A DNA stretch of 64,000 nt, from positions 890,896 to 954,895 of the forward strand of contig NZ_JAIVLG010000001.1 in the NCBI RefSeq assembly GCF_020524545.1, in the 5' to 3' direction. The notes beneath the pieces are model-generated. The model was not told where the DNA came from. It ran no database searches and worked only from the letters and a program-made list of their open reading frames with translations. This document shows positions 9,040 to 16,674 of the stretch, piece by piece; within the stretch, counting starts at the first letter, position 1, and each line of letters begins with the position of its first letter. The translations under genes were made by a program, and so were the position numbers. The DNA is from Microbacterium paraoxydans (GTDB lineage Bacteria > Actinomycetota > Actinomycetes > Actinomycetales > Microbacteriaceae).

Positions 9040-9893
9040 CGTTGTTCCTCGGGGCCGTGCTCGCCGCCGGTACGCTCCTGTGCGTCTCGCCGTGGATGTG
9101 GCCGCAACGTGCGAGTGCGCGGCCGACCGGGCGCGACGGGCGACTCGCACGCTTGATCGAGGAGGCCGGTCTCGTGGCACTCGTGCCGCGCGTGCTCATC
9201 GCGGTGACCGTGGCCGCGGGGATGCTGGCCGCGTCCTCGGCCTGGCTCCTGAGCGGGCTTCCCGTGCTCGCTCTGCTGGCCGGAGCCGCGGGGGCCGCTG
9301 CGCCGATCCTGTTCCTGCGCGGCCGTCGGCTTCGACTGCTTCGAGTGCGTCGACAGCTCTGGCCGGACATCTGCGACCTCCTGATCGCCTCGATCCGTGT
9401 CGGACTCTCGCTCCCCGATGCGGTGGCGAGCCTGGCCGAGTCCGCGCCGTCGATGCTCCGCCCCGCCTTCGTCGTGTTCGCCCGAGATCTGCAGGCGAGC
9501 GGCAGGTTCGAGACGAGCCTCGACCGGCTGAAGTCGTCTCTCGCCGATCCCATCGGCGACCGGATCGCCGAGACTCTGCGTATGGCTCGTCAGGTCGGCG
9601 GTACCGAGTTGATCAGCGTGCTCCGCGCGTTGTCGGCGTCGGTCCGTGCAGATGCCGCGCTTCGCGGTGAAGTCGAGGCGCGGCAGTCGTGGATCCGTGG
9701 AGCCGCGATTCTCGGGGCCGTGGCGCCGTGGATCATCCTCGGGTTGCTCGTCATGCGACCCGAGGGGGCTTCCGCCTACGGCACCCCCGAAGGGGTTCTG
9801 GTCATCTGCGTCGGCGCCGCGATCTCGTTCGCCGCCTTCCGGATCATGGTCCGCATCGGCCGGCTTCCCGAACCGCGGCGGTGGTTCGGGTGA
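9036..9893 (+). CDS. tadB: Pilus assembly membrane protein TadB (GspF-like)
   Basis: Inner-membrane platform subunit of the Flp pilus machine, type II secretion F domain family, 285 residues. Hydrophobic segments lie near the N-terminus (residues 1-20 and about 45-90) and at the C-terminus (about 225-275). The cytoplasmic GspF domain between them includes LWPDICDLLIASIRVGLSLP and the MARQVGGTELISVLRALS block. It starts with GTG overlapping the tadA stop by 4 nt, and its own stop overlaps tadC. Confidence 0.88.
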   Translation: MTLFLGAVLAAGTLLCVSPWMWPQRASARPTGRDGRLARLIEEAGLVALVPRVLIAVTVAAGMLAASSAWLLSGLPVLALLAGAAGAAAPILFLRGRRLRLLRVRRQLWPDICDLLIASIRVGLSLPDAVASLAESAPSMLRPAFVVFARDLQASGRFETSLDRLKSSLADPIGDRIAETLRMARQVGGTELISVLRALSASVRADAALRGEVEARQSWIRGAAILGAVAPWIILGLLVMRPEGASAYGTPEGVLVICVGAAISFAAFRIMVRIGRLPEPRRWFG

Positions 9894-10828
9894 GGGAGGT
9901 CTCGGTCATCGCGGTCGCGGTGCTGGTCGGTGGCACCTTCTCTGGCGGGGTGCTGAGCATCCTGTTCGTGCTTCCGCGGTGGCGGGCGGCGTCTCTGATC
10001 GTCCGTATCGCGCCGTATGTCCGCGACGTCGTGACCGATGAGCGACTGCCTCGAGATGTACTGCCTTCGACGGGAATGCTCCCGGCCAGTTCGCGAACGC
10101 TCTGGGATGTCGTCCGAAACGGTTTCGAACGTCTGCTGGGAGGGGGAGCCGCGCTTCGGCAGCGCCTCTCCCAGGCCGGGATGGCGGTCGAGTCGTCCGT
10201 GTTCCGTGGCAAACAATTGGGCTGGACGCTCGCAGGGATCGGGGCAGGTGCCGTCGTCGTCATCCTCCTCGCACTGACAGGGCGGATGTCGGTGCCCACG
10301 AGTGTGCTGCCGGTGCTGTTCGGCGCGATCTCCGCCGTCGTCTACGACCTACAGCTCTCCGCGCGGGCCAGGGCGCGGCGGGTGCGCCTCGCCGATGAGC
10401 TCCCGACGACGCTGGAGTTTCTGGCGCTGTGTCTTGCCGCCGGCGAAGGGTTCCTCGACGCCCTCCGTCGTGTCGCAGCAGTCGGCACCGGAGAGCTGAC
10501 CGCCGAACTCCGCCAGATCGTCCTCGCGGTCGGAACGGGGTCGCCGCTGGCCGATGCTCTGAGCGAGATGGCGGGACGTCTGCAGCTGCCCGGGCTCTCG
10601 CGTGCCGTCGACCAGGTGATCGCGGGTCTCGAGCACGGAGCGCCGCTGGCGGCGGTGCTGCACGCGCAGGCCGGCGATGCGCGCGAGGACGCGAAGCGCA
10701 CGCTCATCGAGCAGGCGGGGCGCAAGGAGATCCTGATGCTCTTCCCGCTCGTCTTCCTCATCCTTCCGTTGTCGGTGTTGTTCGCCGTGTATCCGGGCTT
10801 GTTCATCCTGCGGCTCGGCATCGGCTGA
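9890..10828 (+). CDS. tadC: Pilus assembly membrane protein TadC (GspF-like)
   Basis: Second GspF-domain platform protein, a partner of TadB, 312 residues. It has transmembrane segments at the N-terminus, around residues 105-145 and at the C-terminus. The cytoplasmic block contains ADELPTTLEFLALCLAAGEGFLDAL. GTG 9890 overlaps the tadB stop (GTGA). It is the last gene of the first tad segment; the pilin genes resume only 1.8 kb further on, beyond a divergent monooxygenase/regulator pair. Confidence 0.88.
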   Translation: MREVSVIAVAVLVGGTFSGGVLSILFVLPRWRAASLIVRIAPYVRDVVTDERLPRDVLPSTGMLPASSRTLWDVVRNGFERLLGGGAALRQRLSQAGMAVESSVFRGKQLGWTLAGIGAGAVVVILLALTGRMSVPTSVLPVLFGAISAVVYDLQLSARARARRVRLADELPTTLEFLALCLAAGEGFLDALRRVAAVGTGELTAELRQIVLAVGTGSPLADALSEMAGRLQLPGLSRAVDQVIAGLEHGAPLAAVLHAQAGDAREDAKRTLIEQAGRKEILMLFPLVFLILPLSVLFAVYPGLFILRLGIG

Positions 10829-10847
10829 TGGCCTCGCCGCGGGGGGC

Positions 10848-11993
10848 TCACCCTTTGATGTAGCGGCGGGACATGTAGCGGCGGACCAGAGGGAAGGACG
10901 CGAGACGGAGGGGCAGCATGCTCAGCCAGAGGGTCACGGGGTGGGCGGGGGCGTAGATCCCCTTGACGCGTCGCCCGAGCCTCTGCTTGCGTTCGGCCTC
11001 GGGGCGGATGGCCGCTTCCCACGCCTGCAGCGCGGCCGGGATGTCGTCCGGTCTGGCCGAGAGTTCTGTGACGAGCCGGTCTGCGCCGCCCACGGCGAGA
11101 GAGGAGCCGTAGCCGGCGAACAGTGTGACGCACCAGGCGGAGTCGCCGAGAAGCACCACGCGGCCCTTGCTCCAGGACGGCACCACCACCTGACTGACGG
11201 TGTCGAAGTAGACGGAGTCGGCTTCCTGGAGGCCGGTGAGTACCTCCGGGATGACCCAACCGAGATCGCCGTAGATGCGCTTCAGCTCGGCCTTCACCTC
11301 GGCGCCCGGGCGCGCGTGATCGGCGCGGTAGCCGAAGAAGGCGACGTTGCGACCGTCGCCGGCACTGATGACGGCGGCGGTACGACCACGCGACGAGTGC
11401 GTGCCGGTGGCGCCGGGCGCGATTGACGCGGGCCGCCGCTCGAGCATGGACACGGCGATCTTGTGTTCGAGGTCCACGAGGAACTCGTCTTCCGGTCCGA
11501 ACAGCAGGGAGCGGGTGGACGAGTGCAGGCCGTCGGCGCCGACCAGCAGATCCGCCGTCTCCACCGTGCCGTCGGTCAGCGCAATGCGGACCTCCCGGCC
11601 GTCCTGCTCGACCGAGGTGAGCGTCGTGCCGAAGCGGATCGTCGTGTGATCCCGGACCCTTTCATACAGGACCGATTCCAGGTCGCCTCGGAGGATCGTC
11701 AGTGAGCGTGCGCCGGTGGTGGCAGCGATCGTGGCGCGATCGAGAGCGAACAGGCGAGACCCATCGCCTCTGTGATAGCTCAGCTCGGTGGTGTCGAACG
11801 AGCGGGCCTGGAGGTCTGCCAGGATGCCGATCCGCTCGGCGGCGTCATACCCGATGCCGCCGAACGTCACGGCGTAGCCACCGCCTCGTCGTGCGGGAGC
11901 GCGTTCGACGATGAGAGTCTCCCACCCGGCCTGGTGCAGGCGGAGGGCGGCAGCGAGGCCGGCGATGCCGGCTCCGATGATGAGTGCGCGCAT
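10848..11993 (-). CDS. FAD-dependent aromatic-type monooxygenase
   Basis: Class A flavoprotein monooxygenase of the PHBH fold, expected to hydroxylate a small, often aromatic or polyketide-like, substrate using NAD(P)H and oxygen. It is 381 residues. The N-terminal dinucleotide fold GAGIAGLAAALRLHQAGW is followed by an acidic end (IVER). The second FAD motif VVLLGDSAWCVTLFAGYG lies near residue 280. It is transcribed divergently from a MarR-like gene, and the shared gap carries a 16-bp palindrome. The substrate cannot be deduced; the regulator probably senses a related compound. The pair interrupts the tad locus. Confidence 0.88.
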   Translation of the reverse strand: MRALIIGAGIAGLAAALRLHQAGWETLIVERAPARRGGGYAVTFGGIGYDAAERIGILADLQARSFDTTELSYHRGDGSRLFALDRATIAATTGARSLTILRGDLESVLYERVRDHTTIRFGTTLTSVEQDGREVRIALTDGTVETADLLVGADGLHSSTRSLLFGPEDEFLVDLEHKIAVSMLERRPASIAPGATGTHSSRGRTAAVISAGDGRNVAFFGYRADHARPGAEVKAELKRIYGDLGWVIPEVLTGLQEADSVYFDTVSQVVVPSWSKGRVVLLGDSAWCVTLFAGYGSSLAVGGADRLVTELSARPDDIPAALQAWEAAIRPEAERKQRLGRRVKGIYAPAHPVTLWLSMLPLRLASFPLVRRYMSRRYIKG

Positions 11994-12034
11994 TGAGGAG
12001 GTCCTTTCTCGGTGTGCGGGTCGTAGCGACAGAT

Positions 12035-12067
12035 TCCGACACTATCGGAGTTTCAGTAATTAGTGAA
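12035..12067. promoter_or_regulatory. Operator between monooxygenase and MarR-like regulator
   Basis: TTCAGTAATTAGTGAA (12052-12067) is a 16-bp palindrome with seven of eight base pairs symmetric, the size and AT-rich centre expected for a MarR-family site. Just upstream, TCCGA (12035-12039) and TCGGA (12045-12049) form a second small inverted repeat. Both lie in the 112-bp gap between the divergent genes, so the regulator likely controls both. Confidence 0.65.
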
Positions 12068-12105
12068 CAGTCATGATGTTTGATATGGTTTGCGCGGAGG
12101 GCGAG

Positions 12106-12564
12106 ATGACCGACAGGCACGCGCAGTGGCAGACCGCCGAACGGCTGGCGCTGACGTTGACCGAGGGTGGGATGCAGCGGATGGCGGCGCGCACGCTCGC
12201 CGTCTTCCTGTTCACCGACCAGGAGACGGTCACGGCAGGTGAGATCGTCGAGCGGCTGGATGCCAGCGCGGGTGCGGTCTCCAGCGCGATCAAGTCGCTT
12301 CTCTCGGTGGGGCTCATCGAACGTCTGCCCGCTCCCGGGAGCCGTCGTGAGCACTTCCGGCTTCGTGACGATGCGTGGGCGACGCTCTTCACGGGCCAGA
12401 ACACGATCATCGACGCCATGCTCCAGGTCGCGTCGGAGGGCGTCGCCGTCACGGGGGACGAGGATCCGGCGCATCAGCGTCTCGCGCAGATGCACGCGTT
12501 CTACGACTTCCTGCGGGGTGAGATCCCCGCTCTGCTGCACCGCTGGCAGGAGCAGAACGGCTGA
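12106..12564 (+). CDS. GbsR/MarR-type winged-helix transcriptional regulator
   Basis: Small DNA-binding protein, 152 residues. A winged helix-turn-helix occupies about residues 25-90 (TAGEIVERLDASAGAVSSAIKSLLSVGLIERLPAPGSRREHFRL), with helices at both ends for dimerisation. Start 12106 is preferred over the upstream ATG at 12073 because GGAGG sits 5 nt before it and the upstream ATG overlaps the operator end. Probable autoregulator and regulator of the divergent FAD monooxygenase. Ligand unknown. Confidence 0.88.
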   Translation: MTDRHAQWQTAERLALTLTEGGMQRMAARTLAVFLFTDQETVTAGEIVERLDASAGAVSSAIKSLLSVGLIERLPAPGSRREHFRLRDDAWATLFTGQNTIIDAMLQVASEGVAVTGDEDPAHQRLAQMHAFYDFLRGEIPALLHRWQEQNG

Positions 12565-12608
12565 CGCGAAGCGGGCCGGGAGGCGCAGAAGGCGTGCATG
12601 AGGCGGGC

Positions 12609-12619
12609 TGTGGATAACT
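12609..12619 (+). promoter_or_regulatory. TGTGGATAACT element upstream of flp
   Basis: Exact copy of the 11-mer at 7796-7806 upstream of tadA, including the DnaA-box complement TGTGGATAA. It ends 37 nt before the flp ATG. A shared element suggests the two tad segments are co-regulated even though a divergent gene pair now separates them. Confidence 0.45.
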
Positions 12620-12656
12620 TCCGCGCGCGAGATCTCTCCCCGGGCAGACTGACCGT

Positions 12657-12836
12657 ATGATCACACACCTGCGCGCGTTCTTCCGCGCTCTGTCGGCCGA
12701 TGAATCCGGTGACGTCCCGGGCTGGGTGCTCGTGACGTTGATGACCGCCGGGCTGGTGGTGCTGATCTGGGCGGTCGCGGGTCCTGCGCTGACCTCGCTG
12801 TTCGAACAGGCGATCCAACGAGTGTCGGGACTCTGA
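12657..12836 (+). CDS. flp: Flp-type pilin candidate
   Basis: A 59-residue protein. It has a short basic N-terminal stretch, the segment SADESGDVPGWVLVTLM, and a single hydrophobic helix (about 22-43) ending GPALTSLFEQ. Size, topology and position directly before TadE-like genes fit a Flp/type IVb pilin. A Gly at position 18 or 22 is the likely leader-peptidase boundary, but the canonical Glu-Tyr of Flp pilins is absent, so this is a divergent member. The stop is one base before the ATG of the next gene, indicating coupling. No clear Shine-Dalgarno sequence. Confidence 0.75.
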   Translation: MITHLRAFFRALSADESGDVPGWVLVTLMTAGLVVLIWAVAGPALTSLFEQAIQRVSGL

Positions 12837-12837
12837 C

Positions 12838-13239
12838 ATGGCGGAGGGGCCGCGGTTCGCGGATGAGCGCGGGTCGAGCGCGGTGGAGTTCCTCCTGGTG
12901 GGAACGCTGCTCACGGCGCTGACGCTCGCCGTCCTCCAACTCGCGCTCGCCGTCTATGTGCGAAACGTCGTCCACGATGCAGCGGTCGAAGGCGCGTATC
13001 ACGCGGCTCTCGCCGACACGACTCCGGCCGAGGGAGTCGAGCGCACGCGCGAGGTCATCACCCGTGCCATCGGCGCCGGGTATGCGGAGGACATCCGGAT
13101 CGGCACCTCGGGGCTCCGGGACGAGGAAACCGTCGACGTGCGTGTGCGGTCGACCTTCCCGCTGCTCGGCCTGATCGGAATCCCGTTCGCGATGGAGGTG
13201 GAGGCCCATGCGCCCGTGGAAACGTTCGGCGATCGATGA
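12838..13239 (+). CDS. TadE-like pseudopilin
   Basis: Minor pseudopilin of the Flp pilus system, 133 residues. The segment ADERGSSAVEFLLVG (residues 9-23) matches the TadE prepilin motif: a Gly before the cleavage site and a Glu five residues on, inside the start of a hydrophobic helix. The rest is a periplasmic/external domain with no cysteines. It starts one base after the flp stop and overlaps the next gene by 32 nt. Confidence 0.85.
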   Translation: MAEGPRFADERGSSAVEFLLVGTLLTALTLAVLQLALAVYVRNVVHDAAVEGAYHAALADTTPAEGVERTREVITRAIGAGYAEDIRIGTSGLRDEETVDVRVRSTFPLLGLIGIPFAMEVEAHAPVETFGDR

Positions 13240-13663
13240 CGACGGATCGGCGGCGCTCGAGTTCATCGCGGTCGGCGTCATCCTCCTGGTGCCGATGATC
13301 TACCTCGTGATCGCGCTCGGCGGCATCCAGGAGCAGTCCCTCGGTGCGGAAGCGGCGGCACGACACATGGCGCGCGTCATCGCACGGGCTCCGGACGCCG
13401 CAACCGCCGCCGAACGCGGCGATGCCGTCCTCCGCGGAGTGATCGACGAGTACGGGCTCGATGCCGACGCGGTGGACGTGGCGTTGACGTGCATTCCGTC
13501 GGGCGTCGACTGCCCGTCGTCGGGTGCGACTGTCTCGGTCACCGTCAGCACGAGGGTGCCGTTGCCCCTGGCGCCGGAGCTCTTCGGCCTCGACCGCTCC
13601 ACCGCCGTCCCTGTACAGGCCGCGTCGGTGCAGAAGGTGTCCCGGCTGTGGGGTGCGGGATGA
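13208..13663 (+). CDS. TadE/TadF-like pseudopilin
   Basis: Second pseudopilin, 151 residues, with prepilin-type motif IDDDGSAALEFIAVG (9-23) and one N-terminal hydrophobic helix. The extracytoplasmic part carries two cysteines (TCIPSGVDC) likely to form a disulfide. It overlaps the preceding gene by 32 nt, and its TGA overlaps the next ATG by 4 nt, so all four pilin-region genes form one translationally coupled unit. Confidence 0.85.
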   Translation: MRPWKRSAIDDDGSAALEFIAVGVILLVPMIYLVIALGGIQEQSLGAEAAARHMARVIARAPDAATAAERGDAVLRGVIDEYGLDADAVDVALTCIPSGVDCPSSGATVSVTVSTRVPLPLAPELFGLDRSTAVPVQAASVQKVSRLWGAG

Positions 13664-14100
13664 CGCGAGCCGACCGGTCAGCCATCGCCGCGGCTCCCGG
13701 TCAGGACGAGGGCAGCGTCCTCCTGATGGCGCTCGGCTACGTGCTCCTCGCACTCGTGGTGATCTACGTCTGCGTCTGCGCGACGGACCTCTACATCACG
13801 CAGAAACGGCTGGACGCCCTCGCCGATTCGGCAGCGCTCGCCGGGGCCGACGGTTTCACCCTGGCGGTGACGGCAGGCGGCGTCCGCGCCGAGCTGACCG
13901 ACGTCGGGGTAGAGGAGCAGGCTGCGGCCATGGTCGGGTCTCTGTCAGGGGAGACGACCCTCGTCGCGGCGGGAACACCCGACGGGGTGTCGGCGCGGGT
14001 GACGGTCGGCGTCGACTGGCGTCCACCGTTGTTGTCGCCCTTCGTTCCGGATGGCGTGCGTCTGGAGTCCACGGCCACGAGTCGGACGGCCCTGTGGTGA
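13660..14100 (+). CDS. Tad-locus helicase-partner type pseudopilin (Rv3654c-like, TadG-like N-terminus)
   Basis: A 146-residue protein with one N-terminal transmembrane helix (GSVLLMALGYVLLALVVIYVC) and an ADSAALAGADG block. That block is typical of TadG-like and Rv3654c-like secreted proteins at the end of actinobacterial tad clusters. The ATG overlaps the preceding stop (ATGA). It is the last gene of the second tad segment; the next gene, an MFS transporter, is convergent after 29 nt. The family name is an inference from position and the ALAGAD motif. Confidence 0.75.
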   Translation: MTRADRSAIAAAPGQDEGSVLLMALGYVLLALVVIYVCVCATDLYITQKRLDALADSAALAGADGFTLAVTAGGVRAELTDVGVEEQAAAMVGSLSGETTLVAAGTPDGVSARVTVGVDWRPPLLSPFVPDGVRLESTATSRTALW

Positions 14101-14129
14101 CGCCCATGACCATGAGCGATCTCCCGGAC

Positions 14130-15419
14130 TCACCCTTCGTCCGGCTCCGCGTCGGTCTCCGCCCGCGGTCTCGGTATGAACTTCGGGATCCAGCGCAGGA
14201 ATCCGGCTGCCCCGACGAGGCCGACGACGCCCATCGCCGCCGCGGCGAAGGGGAGCGCCGAGACAGCGGTGATCGCCGATACCAGCAGTGGCGCGATCGC
14301 GCCCCCGGCATCGGTGAGTGTGCGCCAGGATCCGAGGAAGGCTGCGGGTTCGCGTTTCGGGGCGACATCGGCGCCGAGCGTGAGCAGGATCCCGCTCGAA
14401 AGGCCGTTTCCGACGCCGAGCACCGCGGCGAACATCCCGAACCACAGCACCGCCGCATCGAGATCGTGGGTGAACGACAGCGCGAGGAAGCCGGCGCCCA
14501 TGAGCACCATGGCGGGCATCGCAGCCCACAGTCGTCCGAATCGGTCCATCACCTGGCCGCTGGCGTAGAAGAGCGCGAAGTCGATGGCCCCGGACACGCC
14601 GACCACGAGCGCGATCGTCGACGCATCCAACCCCAGGGAGAGCCCCCACAGCGGGAGGACGACCTGTCGCGCGGAGCGAACGGCCGACAGCGAGGCCGCG
14701 GCGAGTCCCAGACGGCCGAGTACCGCCCGCTGCCGCCACATGGTCTGGAAGATCCCCGTGCGCTCGACGGTGGGGATGGATCCGCTCACCGCCTCGCCGG
14801 AGTCCTCCAGGTAGCGCTCGGCGGGGGTGAGCGGCGCGGGCGGAATCGTCTTCTCCGGGTCGGGGCCGAAGAGCACGAGAACCACCATCACCACCAGGCA
14901 GCCCAGGAAGAACCAGATCGCGGCGCTCTCGGTGCCGAAGAGCTGCAGAAGCCCCGCCGCCACGAACGGGCCGATGAAGATGCCGAGGCGGAAGCTGCCA
15001 CCGAGCAGAGAGAGGGAGCGCGCACGGAAGGCGACCGGCACCCTGGTGGTCATGAAGGCGTGACGGGCGAGCCCGAAGGCCGCGGCGCACAGGCCCAGCA
15101 CGAAGACCGAGGCTGTCAGGATGCCGAGCGTCGGGGCGAAGACCATGCCGACAGCCGCCAGGATCGCGATCACGCCGGCGATCACCATCGTGAATCGCTC
15201 GCCGATCCGACCGACCGCCCAGCCTGCGGGGAGATTTCCGCAGAGCTGACCGATGACGAGCGCGGAGGCCACGAGGGCCGCGATGGCCACATCGGCACCC
15301 ATCGCGGCCGCCAGCACCGGGATGAGCGGGATCACGGCACCCTCGCCGAGCGCGAAGAGGACCGTCGGCAGATACACCATCGGTCCGAACTGCCGAAGGA
15401 CCGTTGATGCACTGCTCAC
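14130..15419 (-). CDS. MFS transporter
   Basis: Major facilitator superfamily permease with about 12 transmembrane segments, 429 residues. The loop between TM2 and TM3 has the family motif (AGWAVGRIGERFTM), and a long central loop (about 190-220, acidic and proline-rich) separates the halves. Probably a drug or metabolite exporter; substrate not deducible. It starts at GTG 15419 with a TAGCGT box (15431-15426) 6 nt before it, so the mRNA is probably leaderless. Confidence 0.87.
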   Translation of the reverse strand: MSSASTVLRQFGPMVYLPTVLFALGEGAVIPLIPVLAAAMGADVAIAALVASALVIGQLCGNLPAGWAVGRIGERFTMVIAGVIAILAAVGMVFAPTLGILTASVFVLGLCAAAFGLARHAFMTTRVPVAFRARSLSLLGGSFRLGIFIGPFVAAGLLQLFGTESAAIWFFLGCLVVMVVLVLFGPDPEKTIPPAPLTPAERYLEDSGEAVSGSIPTVERTGIFQTMWRQRAVLGRLGLAAASLSAVRSARQVVLPLWGLSLGLDASTIALVVGVSGAIDFALFYASGQVMDRFGRLWAAMPAMVLMGAGFLALSFTHDLDAAVLWFGMFAAVLGVGNGLSSGILLTLGADVAPKREPAAFLGSWRTLTDAGGAIAPLLVSAITAVSALPFAAAAMGVVGLVGAAGFLRWIPKFIPRPRAETDAEPDEG

Positions 15420-15499
15420 GCCCTCACGCTACTCCCCGCGGGACGGTGCTTCTCGCGACGGTCCCCGCGCGGTCAGGCGGCACGTTAGGCTGAGGTGTC

Positions 15500-16609
15500 A
15501 TGCTCGAACTAGATCTCTCCGCCGAAATCCAGGCGCTCAGGCACACCTTCGGCGACATCAGCGAGGTCGTCGATGTCTCCCGTCTCCGCGACGACATCGC
15601 GCGTCTCAGCGAAGAGGCCGGTGCCCCCGACCTCTGGGACGACACCGACAACGCGCAGAAGGTGACCAGCGCCCTCAGCCACCGTCAGTCCGAGCTCGCC
15701 CGCATCACCGGCATCGCCCAGCGCCTCGACGACCTCGAGGTGCTCGTCGACCTCGCCAACGAGATGGGCGATGAGGATTCGGCGCAGGAGGCGCGCGCCG
15801 AGCTCGCGGCCCTCACCGACCTGGTCAACCAGCTCGAGGTGCAGACGCTCCTCGACGGAGAGTACGACGACCGGGCAGCGATCATCACGATCCGCTCCGG
15901 CGCGGGTGGCGACGACGCCACCGATTTCGCCGAGATGCTGATGCGTATGTATCTGCGCTGGGCGGAACGGCACAAGTATCCCGTCAAGGTGATGGACACC
16001 TCCTACGCGGAAGGCGCGGGCATCAAGTCCGCCACCTTCGAGATCGATGCGCCCTACGCCTTCGGAACCATCTCGGTCGAGGCCGGCACGCACCGTCTCG
16101 CGCGCATCAGCCCCTTCGGATCCGCCGACAAGCGCCAGACGTCGTTCGCCGCGGTCGAGGTCATCCCGCTCATGGAGGAGGCGACCGAGGTCGACATCCC
16201 CGAGAGCGATATCCGCGTCGACGTCTTCCGCTCGTCCGGCCCCGGCGGGCAGTCCGTCAACACGACCGACTCCGCCGTGCGCCTCACCCACCTTCCGACC
16301 GGCATCGTCGTGTCGATGCAGAACGAGAAGTCGCAGATCCAGAACAGAGCAGCCGCCATGCGCGTGCTGCAGACCCGGCTCCTGCTGCTCCAGAAGGAAC
16401 AGGAAGCCGCGAAGAAGAAGGAACTCGCCGGCAACATCACCGCGAGCTGGGGCGACCAGATGCGCTCCTACTTCCTCTACGGACAGCAGCTGGTGAAGGA
16501 CCTCCGCACCGGTCAGGAGTCCGGAAACCCGGCCGCCGTGTTCGACGGCGATCTCGATGACTTCATCTCGGCGGGCATCCGCTGGCGCAAGCGCAAGATC
16601 GAGGACTGA
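15500..16609 (+). CDS. prfB: Peptide chain release factor 2
   Basis: Reads UGA/UAA stop codons and triggers peptide release. It is 369 residues. The codon-recognition tripeptide SPF (204-206) identifies RF2 rather than RF1, and GGQ (249-251) is the catalytic loop. The reading frame is continuous from ATG 15500, so the programmed +1 frameshift known in many bacteria is absent. TAGGCT (15486-15491) lies 8 nt before the start, suggesting a leaderless mRNA. An 18-bp terminator stem follows at once. The prfB-ftsE-ftsX-smpB order is preserved apart from two inserted minus-strand genes. Confidence 0.97.
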   Translation: MLELDLSAEIQALRHTFGDISEVVDVSRLRDDIARLSEEAGAPDLWDDTDNAQKVTSALSHRQSELARITGIAQRLDDLEVLVDLANEMGDEDSAQEARAELAALTDLVNQLEVQTLLDGEYDDRAAIITIRSGAGGDDATDFAEMLMRMYLRWAERHKYPVKVMDTSYAEGAGIKSATFEIDAPYAFGTISVEAGTHRLARISPFGSADKRQTSFAAVEVIPLMEEATEVDIPESDIRVDVFRSSGPGGQSVNTTDSAVRLTHLPTGIVVSMQNEKSQIQNRAAAMRVLQTRLLLLQKEQEAAKKKELAGNITASWGDQMRSYFLYGQQLVKDLRTGQESGNPAAVFDGDLDDFISAGIRWRKRKIED

Positions 16610-16612
16610 GAT

Positions 16613-16652
16613 GGGAAGAAGGGCCCCGGAGTGATCCGGGGCCCTTCTTCCC
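16613..16652 (+). terminator. Intrinsic terminator after prfB
   Basis: An 18-bp perfect stem (16613-16630 with 16635-16652) with loop GTGA begins 3 nt after the prfB stop. It can also serve the convergent DUF2510 gene. No U-tract, but the stem is among the most stable in the window. Confidence 0.88.
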
Positions 16653-16674
16653 CTCTCAGCGACAGTCTGCGGTG

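Noticed and set aside
15500..15600. Programmed frameshift in prfB
   Set aside because: The RF2 frame is continuous from the ATG and there is no in-frame TGA or slippery CTTTGA site near codon 25.
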